DNA from: an uncultured Ignavibacteriota bacterium
Lineage (GTDB): Bacteria; Bacteroidota; Ignavibacteria; Palsa-1295
Length of the DNA stretch: 64,000 nt
Reading direction: 5' to 3'
Assembly: GCA_903900335.1 (NCBI GenBank)
Contig: CAIUMP010000019.1
Coordinates: forward strand, 31,937-95,936
Under the pieces are notes generated by a model that had not been told where the DNA came from, did not search any database, and saw only the letters and a list, made by a program, of their open reading frames with translations. A program made the position numbers and the translations under genes. Below are positions 47,689 to 56,004 of this stretch, piece by piece (position 1 is the first letter of the stretch; each line of letters opens with the position of its first letter).

Positions 47689-49134
47689 ATGAAGAACAAC
47701 GGTCATCCCAAAGATAGAAACGGTGCAATGGAGAAAGCCTGGTCCGGTTCTCCGGAGTTGAGAGGTGTTGGCAAGAATCTCACGCGATTCGAATTCCCCA
47801 AAGACTCGCGTCGCCTCGGCGGAGATTTCACTGTAGAGCAAAATGTAAAGACTCTCCTCCGGTTTTTCCTCTTCGAACGCAACATGCTCCGCGCTATCGC
47901 CGGATGGAGCATGGGTACGCCAGAGTTCGAAGTGAAAGTAGAATACGGTCGCCACATTTATTGGCACGCCGAAGCCGGGATGAAGATCCGCACACGCCTG
48001 ACGGAGTTGCGCACAGCCGAAGAGACGACCGACAAATTTTCGGATGATGGCATCGCCGAGTTCTTCCACGAACTTATCTATTCAGAATCACCAGCGCATT
48101 TTGTCGCAGCGTTGTATGGCGTTATTCTCCCCGCGATGAGACTTGCCTACGCTGAACACTCAGCCCATACCGATCAAGTTGCGGACGCCCCGACTGTCCG
48201 AATGCTTCGCCAGATTCTTGTTGATTATGATGAGATGATCGCGTGGGGGAAGGGCGCTATCGAAGCGTACATCCGCGGTGGATATGATGAGAGTTCACTT
48301 CACAAGTGGCAATATCATATCGAGAAACTGCTTCGGTCAGCCGGAGGCGCAACGAACTCCCCCACCTCGGCACGAGGAGGGGGCCGGGGGGTGGAGGCTC
48401 CGCGACCAGCGAAGCTGCGTTCCGAAGGCAAGCCGCCATTTGAGCGCTCCTTCATAGCCACACGCGATCCGCGCTTCGGGACGTTCGAGCACACGTACGA
48501 GTATCAAGAGGCCGACAAAACGGAAGGGAGCGTGCAGGCGAAGGAGAGTCCCGAGTACGAATCGGAGTTCGACAAAACCCGGCTCAATCTCGTCCGCTCA
48601 CAGCGCGATGAGATTGATGCGATCGAGACATTCTGCAATGTGCTCTACGAGATTCGTGATGTTCCGTTCGGATTTGATTTCGATCTTGCGCGCATCATCT
48701 GGGATGAGACTCGCCACACCGAACTCGGCCACAAAGCGATGGAGGCACTCGGACACGATCCCTACGATCTGCTGAATCGTTTGCTCGGCATCAAAGTTCG
48801 CACGAAGATGCCCGCACTCTACTCCCTGGCGGAGATCAATCTCTTTGGCGAGGCGAACATTGTGCAGGAGGTGCTTCGGTATTCCCGCGAAGCCTACGAG
48901 AAGGGCGACGATCTCACCGGAAGGATGTTCGATTACGTAAATGCCGACGAGCGAACCCACTTGACGAAGGGCGTTCACTGGCTCAAGCAAATTTTTGGCA
49001 CGGATTCTGTGCAGGAGATCGAGCAAAAAACGAAGAAGGTCGCGGTGGAACGTCTGCTCGAACTCGGGATCATCAACCACGATGTTGCGCTCACAATCTC
49101 TCATCGAGAATTGGCAAAGATTATTGGCGAGTAG
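47689..49134 (+). CDS. Ferritin-like four-helix protein
   Basis: 481 residues. Two halves contain carboxylate/His patterns of ferritin-like di-metal proteins: EYGRHIYWHAEAGMKI and FHELIYSESPAHFVAALYG in the first, and RIIWDETRHTELGHKAMEAL and YVNADERTHLTKGVHWLKQI in the second. A repeat-encoded linker (about 222-240; NSPTSARGGGRG) joins them. No signal peptide. It follows the feo genes, so iron handling or an iron-dependent reaction is a reasonable guess, but the family is not named. An alternative start at ATG 47728 exists. Confidence 0.7.
   Translation: MKNNGHPKDRNGAMEKAWSGSPELRGVGKNLTRFEFPKDSRRLGGDFTVEQNVKTLLRFFLFERNMLRAIAGWSMGTPEFEVKVEYGRHIYWHAEAGMKIRTRLTELRTAEETTDKFSDDGIAEFFHELIYSESPAHFVAALYGVILPAMRLAYAEHSAHTDQVADAPTVRMLRQILVDYDEMIAWGKGAIEAYIRGGYDESSLHKWQYHIEKLLRSAGGATNSPTSARGGGRGVEAPRPAKLRSEGKPPFERSFIATRDPRFGTFEHTYEYQEADKTEGSVQAKESPEYESEFDKTRLNLVRSQRDEIDAIETFCNVLYEIRDVPFGFDFDLARIIWDETRHTELGHKAMEALGHDPYDLLNRLLGIKVRTKMPALYSLAEINLFGEANIVQEVLRYSREAYEKGDDLTGRMFDYVNADERTHLTKGVHWLKQIFGTDSVQEIEQKTKKVAVERLLELGIINHDVALTISHRELAKIIGE
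48355..48404. repeat. Palindromic GC-rich repeat, copy B
   Basis: Second copy of the element at 35182-35231. The first 29 bases are identical; three mismatches follow. It lies in frame in the middle of the ferritin-like protein, coding a Ser/Ala/Arg/Gly linker. Confidence 0.85.
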
Positions 49135-49405
49135 TGCAGAATAGCAATTGCGTTGCAGATTAGTAGGGTCCAGATTTATCTCCTAACAAATGTTTTGCCT
49201 ACGATGAGATCACTAATCGGTATTTTTTAAGTGGGGCGAATGGAGCCTAGCCTTAGACTTGGTGTGGAAGCGCTTCAGTTTTTGTCATCTAGACGACTCG
49301 AATTAGAAATTTAGCTCTCGACTGCTCAGCCTGTGCGCGCTGCAATTCGTTAATCTTCTTCTGAACATCCAAACCCGGCGGCATTTGCCTGCTTCTCGTT
49401 GCGTG
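49135..49405. other. Intergenic stretch without recognisable features
   Basis: No open frame, hairpin or repeat worth naming was seen in these 271 bases. It is the start of a gene-poor stretch running to 50268 that includes two decayed genes. Confidence 0.6.
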
Positions 49406-49723
49406 GGTCTTACCGAGATTAACGTAACGAACAATAGTGTGGCTGCAATTTCCCAGGTTTCGGCCACTCCGACGATGCTCGCTGGTGGTACCGGTGCGAA
49501 GATCGCGGGAAGTGTGTCGATCGTAGGCTACTCGGCGTTGCCACTATTCTCGCAGGATTAACATCGAAACTGTCTCGATCCCTACACGAAGGCAATTTCT
49601 CTCATTCTGGCAACTGTCAACTCTGCGACGACGACGCTTCGCTAGGATCGGGTCAGGGGCGCGACGAATAAGAGCTTCGCGGATTCTGTCTTCTGCCAAA
49701 TTGCTACCGCCATCGGTAAGTAA
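49406..49723 (+). pseudogene. Possible gene remnant with in-frame stops
   Basis: One frame stays protein-like from about 49406 to the TAA at 49721, interrupted by TAA 49559 and TAG 49643: segments LTEINVTNNSVAAIS, VSIVGYSALPLFSQD, DPYTKAISLILATVNSATTT and GATNKSFADSVFCQIATAIG. No start codon or family was recognised. A degraded gene is inferred from frame continuity; chance cannot be excluded. Confidence 0.35.
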
Positions 49724-49765
49724 TTCAACAATCTCCTAATCAACACGCAAGAAGCGAGCTGTATC

Positions 49766-50108
49766 ATGAATTCAAATCAATTCACCTCCTTAGTTGTCCT
49801 GCTTCTGACGGTTAGTGATGAGGGCCATTCACAGGATCGCTCTGGTTGAAATTTTAGGCAGAGATAGCAGAATTATGTATGAAGCGGCGTTGGAATCTCG
49901 TCGACGCTACATTGATGCTGACTTATCCGACATTCCGAATGCACCTATGTTATAGCCGCCCGAACACCGGAGAGTTGTTCCAGAAGTGGACTGGGATGGT
50001 TCATTCAGCATTTCGCAAGACTACAAATTTATCGCTCAACAGGGATTGACATCCTGCTACGTCGCTTTTTTGGGGGGGGTAGATAAGAAAGTTTATTTTG
50101 AGACTTGA
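49766..50108 (+). pseudogene. Decayed small secreted-protein gene
   Basis: ATG 49766 starts a signal-peptide-like stretch (NQFTSLVVLLLTVSDEG) that stops at TGA 49847. A shift of one base resumes a protein-like frame (RIMYEAALESRRRYIDADLS), which has one TAG at 49953 and then continues PPEHRRVVPEVDWDGSF to TGA 50106. The frame crosses a T6G8 run at 50066-50079. Together it reads as a secreted protein of about 114 residues broken by a frameshift and a stop. Confidence 0.5.
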
Positions 50109-50268
50109 GCGATTAAACCGGATCGTGTGAATCGCGTCAATTAACCCGTATCTCCTTCGTTCGTCGCTTTGCTCTTAAACTCGTTGTATCCCTTTTTCCG
50201 TCAGGGTGTCAGTTGTTGACAGGAAGAAGCGGTGCCTGTGCGTCAACAATTTCTGTCGATCCGTCAAT

Positions 50269-52092
50269 ATGAAGCTCGTTCGTAGAGCGGCTGCTTACGC
50301 ATGCTGCGCTTTGATTCTATTTTTAGGGGCAAGTTCAAATTGTCAACAACGGGCTAGAAGCTCACTCGTTCTGAACCAATATCCCCTCTCCGATTCTCGA
50401 AGCGTGACGCCGCTGACCAACATCGGAATTCACGCGATCGCGGCGTACGACAGAAAGTCGCTTCTCCAGTCTGGAGTTAAGGTCACTGGCACTCAATCGG
50501 GCAGCCACCCCGTCTCGATCACCCTCTCGAGTGATCGGCAGACGGTGGTCATACATCCTGTTCAGCCGTTCGCCTTTGGTGAGACCGTTCATGTGGAGTT
50601 TAGTGCCAGGTTGGTGGGCGGGACGATCGTAGTGGATACTTTCGATTTTCAAACAAGTCGTAAGATGATCTTCTCGGCTCCACCTAATTCGGAGGTACAA
50701 GAAAGCCCTCTATACTCAGCTGCTGAGCAAGATACTTCTCACGGACGAATTCCCATCATGAACGTGGTTGTAGATGACAGTGCAACGCCGGGTACGATTT
50801 ACTTTTCAAATCTAGGGTTTTCGATCATTCCGGATAGCTCCTATCTGTTTACATTGAACGAACATGGAGCAATAATTAAACAGAGGCTTCTGCCCTACAA
50901 TCACGCCTTCGACTTCAAAATGCAGCCGAATGGCTTATTGACTTACTTTGACTGGAACGCTGCTAAGTACTATGGCATGGACACGGCCTGGAATATCGTG
51001 GACAGCTTTCAGGTGGCGGACGGGTACCTGCCGGATGCGCACGATCTTATCGTTTTTCCTGACGGCGGGTATGCACTACTGGCGGTCGAGCAGCGATCGG
51101 AAGATCTGCATGCCGCGGTTGTCCGGGGCGACTCGACGGCGATCGTGAGTGGTGGAGTGATCCAGATCTTTGACAAGAGCCGCAATCAGATATTTAACTG
51201 GCGAGGATTCGATCACTATGAAATTACAGACGCTATTCATGAGAATCTGACGGAGCATATTATTGACTTTGAACATGCTAATTCTCTCGACTTCGATTCG
51301 GCTGGGAATATCATTATGTCGAACCGACACCTCTGCGAAGTCACCAAGATCAATGGGCAGACGGGCGATATTATGTGGAGATTGGGCGGGGCCCACAGCT
51401 CGTTTCGGTTAGTAGGTGATTCTGTTTGGTTTTCGTACCAGCATTCGGCGCGGCTCCTGCCAAACGGGCATTTGACCCTTTTCGACAATAGTGATTTTGA
51501 TTCCGTTGAAGGTGCGCACGAATATTTTCAACATAGTAGAGCGGTCGAGTACCAACTTGACACCAACGCATGGACCGCGCAAGTCGTCTGGCAATACCAC
51601 CACACACCCGAAACCTATGGAAGCGCAATGGGTTATGTAGAGCGCCTCCCGAATGGTAACACTCTCATCAGCTGGGGGGCTGATACGCTTGCGATCACGG
51701 AGGTCCGACCGGACAACTCAACGGCGTTCGAGATGGCCATGATGTATAGCAATTACTCCTATCGTGCGATCAAATACCCCGCGCCAATGGATACACCGGT
51801 CGTCCACATGGCTGTTGGGCACGGTAGCAATAGTCAGCAACCACTTCGCGTCGATGTCGATATGAATGGAGCAATTACCATTGAAAACCCAACTTTCGAG
51901 GATCAACATGTTTCTATGGTTGTCGCTGATGTGCTGGGCAGGGAAGTGTCAACCGTCTCCGATATGGTAGTCTCCACATCAAGCCGTCGGACTTTCCACC
52001 TCAATTCACAGCAATGGCATAGTGGGACGTATTTCTTCGTTCTGCGTTCAAAGAGCGTGGCAATTTCGCAAGAATTTGAACTCCTCAATTGA
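50269..52092 (+). CDS. Secreted arylsulfotransferase-family protein 1
   Basis: 607 residues with a signal peptide (AAAYACCALILFLGASSNC). An N-terminal Ig-like domain (about 40-130) is followed by an arylsulfotransferase-type propeller: HANSLDFDSAGNIIMSNRHL, TKINGQTGDIMWRLGG, FSYQHSARLLPNGHLTLFDN and RLPNGNTLISWG. The family transfers sulfate between aryl compounds; activity here is untested. The C-terminus (ADVLGREVSTVSDMVVSTSS ... SGTYFFVLRSK) is a sorting-like domain. ATG 50269 is chosen over the frame start at 50206. Confidence 0.82.
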   Translation: MKLVRRAAAYACCALILFLGASSNCQQRARSSLVLNQYPLSDSRSVTPLTNIGIHAIAAYDRKSLLQSGVKVTGTQSGSHPVSITLSSDRQTVVIHPVQPFAFGETVHVEFSARLVGGTIVVDTFDFQTSRKMIFSAPPNSEVQESPLYSAAEQDTSHGRIPIMNVVVDDSATPGTIYFSNLGFSIIPDSSYLFTLNEHGAIIKQRLLPYNHAFDFKMQPNGLLTYFDWNAAKYYGMDTAWNIVDSFQVADGYLPDAHDLIVFPDGGYALLAVEQRSEDLHAAVVRGDSTAIVSGGVIQIFDKSRNQIFNWRGFDHYEITDAIHENLTEHIIDFEHANSLDFDSAGNIIMSNRHLCEVTKINGQTGDIMWRLGGAHSSFRLVGDSVWFSYQHSARLLPNGHLTLFDNSDFDSVEGAHEYFQHSRAVEYQLDTNAWTAQVVWQYHHTPETYGSAMGYVERLPNGNTLISWGADTLAITEVRPDNSTAFEMAMMYSNYSYRAIKYPAPMDTPVVHMAVGHGSNSQQPLRVDVDMNGAITIENPTFEDQHVSMVVADVLGREVSTVSDMVVSTSSRRTFHLNSQQWHSGTYFFVLRSKSVAISQEFELLN

Positions 52093-52275
52093 AGTCACTA
52101 AGCTGTGATGTTTAAGTTACATCGAGTTCTTCCCAAATTCGTATGAATTATTGTAGAGAAAAACAGATTTTATCTTGTGCAACAATCGAGAGGTTGCTAC
52201 TTACGGTCTGGTAGCTTCGATTCTTGCGTGGTCACATGACAAATTGTCCTCAGAATTGACGTACATTCTACAATC

Positions 52276-54168
52276 ATGACTAAACTGTTACGTAATTTGG
52301 CGCTCATCTGCGTCCTCTCCGTCTTCGCACACTCAATCGTGCACTCACAGCAGATGCCTCCGGGTGAACGACCTCAGCAGACAGGGGTCTTGCACCAGTA
52401 CCCGCTGCCGGGAGCGGTTGAGGAATCGCCCACCTTAGATATTGGCATTCGGTCAACTCAACGATTTAGCTCAGATGTGCTTTCTAAAGTTCAAGCGGAT
52501 GCGACCGGCTCGCATTCGGGAGTTCACGCGATGACGGCAGAGTTGACAGAGTCAGGAGACATGCTGATCTTTCACCCTGTAAAACCATTTGATTATGGCG
52601 AAAGGGTGACTTTCACCTACTCCGCCCCCTTGGCCAAGGGAGGTAACCTGCAGAACACTTTTAGTTACGCTACAAAAATTCCGCTGCTCCCCGGCGAACG
52701 TGCTCCATTCATTGACGAAGAGCTCGCCTCAATCCCGACCAAGCAATCTGGGATTCAACCATTGGATGCCGACCCAACCTTACCGAAGACATTCATCGCT
52801 GTTGACGATCACGCCACTCCAGGCGAGATATACTTCGCTAACTACGCACAAGGTACGGGCAAGCCGCTGTTCTGCCATATGATGGTTTTCGATGAACATG
52901 GTACACTCATTCGAGAGAACCCATTGCTTGGTGGGCATGTGCTAGATTTTCACACCCAGTGGGATGTGAATAAGCCATCGGCAGCGAACAATTCCGTAAC
53001 CTACTGGAATGCAACCACGGGAAAGTATTACCTCGTGGATACCACTCTTCTGAATGTTCGCGACAGTTTCCAGGTAGCAGATTCAAAGGACTCCACCGAT
53101 GGTCACGACATGCACCTTTTCCCTGACGGAAGCTACGCGATCCTTGGTGTCGATACAGTCACGATGGACCTCACGCAGTATGGTGGTCTGGCGAATGCCA
53201 CTGTTGGAGGCAGCCTCATCGAGGTATTCGATCCAACTCGTAAGCTGATCTTACGGTGGCGTGGATTAGATCACTTCCTGATCACAGACGCCGTTAAGGT
53301 ACCGTTACGTGCTCAGCCGGGCGTAAAAAAGCAGTCCGTAGATTTCCAACACGCCAATTCCATCGACTTCGATGCTGTTGGAGATATCATTCTTTCGAGT
53401 CGCCATCTGTGCGAGATTACGAAGATAAACGGTAAATCTGGAAATACCGTTTGGCACTTCGGTGGCAAGCACAATCAATTTCAGCTTATAGGAGATTCTA
53501 TTTGGTTCTCCTACCAACATGATGCACGCTGGCTCCCGAATGGTAACTTGACACTTTATGATAACAGCAACGTGGACTCTGTCAGTGGGCGGCCATCTGA
53601 CGACACTGTTCGACAAAGCCGAGCGGTGGAGTACCGATTGGACACTAACGCTAAGACTGCAACCCTTGTATGGCAATTTCACCACACTCCCGAGACCTAT
53701 GCATTCGCGATGGGCAGCGTTCAACGGTTGCCGAACGGGAATACGCTAATTGGGTGGGGATATGACTCAATTACTATGACAGAGGTTCAGGTCAATACGA
53801 ATAAGCCAGTATTTGAGATGACGCTTACGGATCACGATTTTGGATATCGGGCAACAAAGGTGCCATACATCACAGCTGGTGTTGCGGCAAGTCAAGCGAT
53901 GCACTCCTCGGGTCTGTCGCTGGCGATTGATCCCTCCTCTAATGCGAATGCAACGATTCGATACTCTCTGGGCAACACAGGGTCAGTCGCAATCCGAATC
54001 TATGATGCGTTGGGTAGGGAGGTGAGACTCGTCCGCGCTGGGGAAGAGGAAACAAGCGGTGACCACACTGCGTCCTTGGACCTCACAGAGCTCAGTGCAG
54101 GGACATACTACTGCGTGCTCAGGACACCGCAAGGCTCGGTAACTACCGCTTTCAGCCAAGTAAGATAG
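52276..54168 (+). CDS. Secreted arylsulfotransferase-family protein 2
   Basis: 630 residues, paralogous to the preceding gene across its whole length (HANSIDFDAVGDIILSSRHL, TKINGKSGNTVWHFGGKH, SYQHDARWLPNGNLTLYDN). Signal peptide ends near SIVHSQ. The C-terminus (IRIYDALGREVRLV ... ELSAGTYYCVLRTPQG) is a clear T9SS type A-like domain. The 183-base gap to gene 1 allows its own promoter. Substrate unknown. Confidence 0.83.
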   Translation: MTKLLRNLALICVLSVFAHSIVHSQQMPPGERPQQTGVLHQYPLPGAVEESPTLDIGIRSTQRFSSDVLSKVQADATGSHSGVHAMTAELTESGDMLIFHPVKPFDYGERVTFTYSAPLAKGGNLQNTFSYATKIPLLPGERAPFIDEELASIPTKQSGIQPLDADPTLPKTFIAVDDHATPGEIYFANYAQGTGKPLFCHMMVFDEHGTLIRENPLLGGHVLDFHTQWDVNKPSAANNSVTYWNATTGKYYLVDTTLLNVRDSFQVADSKDSTDGHDMHLFPDGSYAILGVDTVTMDLTQYGGLANATVGGSLIEVFDPTRKLILRWRGLDHFLITDAVKVPLRAQPGVKKQSVDFQHANSIDFDAVGDIILSSRHLCEITKINGKSGNTVWHFGGKHNQFQLIGDSIWFSYQHDARWLPNGNLTLYDNSNVDSVSGRPSDDTVRQSRAVEYRLDTNAKTATLVWQFHHTPETYAFAMGSVQRLPNGNTLIGWGYDSITMTEVQVNTNKPVFEMTLTDHDFGYRATKVPYITAGVAASQAMHSSGLSLAIDPSSNANATIRYSLGNTGSVAIRIYDALGREVRLVRAGEEETSGDHTASLDLTELSAGTYYCVLRTPQGSVTTAFSQVR

Positions 54169-54179
54169 CGAGAACGTCG

Positions 54180-54206
54180 ATGTGGCAGCGTTGCACGCGG
54201 CCACAT
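54180..54206. terminator. Hairpin between convergent ASST2 and SulP genes
   Basis: Stem ATGTGGC/GCCACAT with one internal A/G mismatch and a further 3 pairs around loop TTGCA (54180-54206). It lies within 45 bases of both stops. Likely a shared terminator; no T-tract is evident. Confidence 0.5.
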
Positions 54207-54211
54207 GTTGA

Positions 54212-55846
54212 TTATTGTGCCCGCTCCACCGCCTCTACCAGTGAGGGGGCCAGGTTCTCTTCTCCAAGGCTCTTCAAGAAGCCTGATGCCTCCAAAGCAA
54301 GAAAAGGTTGGGAGTGGATCTCGGATAAGATCAGCCGCCCCTTTGCAGTGCGCAGTCTCTTCATGATGTCCCCCAGCGCCTTCATACCAGTCGCATCGAT
54401 TGCTGGCACATGCCGCATTCTGATAATAAGGACACGGGGTGCATCTCCAACGGAAGTGATCGTTGAGGTAAATGTCTCCGCAGCACCAAAGAAGAATGGC
54501 CCGTTGATTTCGTAGATCTCGACGCCCCTCGGGATCTTCAAATGCGCTAGTTCTGGTGCCAACGGCGTTTCGCCGTCCTCCACCTCTCTCGTAATAACAC
54601 TGACATTTGTTACCGATGCCATCCGGTGCATAAAGAGGAATGCGGCCATCACCATTCCTACTTCTATTGCCACGGTCAAATCCACGATTACAGTCAACGC
54701 GAAGGTCGAAATTAAAACCAGGACATCCGATTTAGGTGCTTTCATCAGCGAGACGAAAGTTCTCCACTCACTCATATTATAGGCCACCATCACGAGTATC
54801 GCTGCCAATGCCGCAAAGGGGATCATCGAAGCCCACCTTCCGAAGGCCAAGAGAATAAGGAGCAACGTCAAAGAGTGAACAATGCCTGCGATGGGCGTTC
54901 TGCCCCCACTTTTGATATTCGTCGCCGTTCGCGCGATGGCTCCTGTTGCTGGAATTCCACCAAAAAGCGGAGTCACTATGTTGGCGACTCCTTGCGCCAC
55001 AAGTTCCATGTTAGAGCGGTGTTTTCCACCGATCATTCCATCGGAGACGACGGCTGAAAGTAGAGACTCTACCGCACCGAGCACAGCGATTGTGAATATC
55101 GATGGCATCAAGACCCGGATCATAGCGAGCGTGATATGCGGCATGTGGGGCATCGGAAAGCCCCCGGATATCTCTCCGAATCGACTACCGATCGTTTCGA
55201 TCGGAATGTTGAAGATCTGAACGAGCATTGTTGTGACGATAAGCGCCACGAAGGGCGACGGGATCTTCTTTGAAACGCGAGGCCAGTAAAGCAGGATTAT
55301 CATCGATAGAGCAGCGACGCCAATCGCCGATGGGTTGAATGCCATGATGTTCTCCCCATAAGCCATCCACTTATGGAAGAACTCAGCAGGCACGGCTCCC
55401 ATTTTCAAGCCTAAAAAGTCCTTTACCTGGGAGGAAAAGATGATCACCGCTATGCCACTGGTGAATCCTGTTACAACCGGCGCAGGGATGAACTTGATAA
55501 CCGCTCCGAATTTCGCGAACCCCATCAAGACCAGCAGGACCCCGGCAAGCACCGTCGTCACTATCAGCCCGTCAATGCCAAACTTCTCAACTACCCCATA
55601 GATCACAACGACGAACGCTCCGGTCGGGCCGCCGATCTGCACCCTGCTCCCACCAAGTGCAGATATGATAAAGCCACCGATGATCGCGGTAATCAGGCCT
55701 TTTTCTGGTGAGACTCCACTGGCTATTCCGAAGGCGATCGCGAGTGGTAGTGCAACGACGCCGACGATAACGCCAGCTGTCAGATCCTTCACGAAGGCCT
55801 GACGATTATAGTCCTTTAGGGTCGTAAATAACTTTGGTACGAACAT
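54212..55846 (-). CDS. SulP-family anion permease
   Basis: 544 residues: 11-14 membrane helices (about 15-420) with the SulP-typical ALPLAIAFGIASGVSPEKGL and RVQIGGPTGAFVVV, and a C-terminal STAS domain (about 435-544) containing HVPAIDATGMKALGDIMKRL. Family members carry sulfate, bicarbonate or other anions. The neighbouring arylsulfotransferase genes make sulfate attractive, but the sequence does not settle the substrate. Confidence 0.87.
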   Translation of the reverse strand: MFVPKLFTTLKDYNRQAFVKDLTAGVIVGVVALPLAIAFGIASGVSPEKGLITAIIGGFIISALGGSRVQIGGPTGAFVVVIYGVVEKFGIDGLIVTTVLAGVLLVLMGFAKFGAVIKFIPAPVVTGFTSGIAVIIFSSQVKDFLGLKMGAVPAEFFHKWMAYGENIMAFNPSAIGVAALSMIILLYWPRVSKKIPSPFVALIVTTMLVQIFNIPIETIGSRFGEISGGFPMPHMPHITLAMIRVLMPSIFTIAVLGAVESLLSAVVSDGMIGGKHRSNMELVAQGVANIVTPLFGGIPATGAIARTATNIKSGGRTPIAGIVHSLTLLLILLAFGRWASMIPFAALAAILVMVAYNMSEWRTFVSLMKAPKSDVLVLISTFALTVIVDLTVAIEVGMVMAAFLFMHRMASVTNVSVITREVEDGETPLAPELAHLKIPRGVEIYEINGPFFFGAAETFTSTITSVGDAPRVLIIRMRHVPAIDATGMKALGDIMKRLRTAKGRLILSEIHSQPFLALEASGFLKSLGEENLAPSLVEAVERAQ

Positions 55847-56004
55847 TCAAGTTGTGGTTAGAATGACGTGAGCTGAGAGTGGATGACCGATCAACCGCAC
55901 GGGGGAAGTGTCTCTCACCAGTATGACTGATTTGTCCAACGGAATTTGCACAGGAAACAAGCCGCACCGGTTTTGGTTATGATAACAAACTGAATTGTTC
56001 CACT

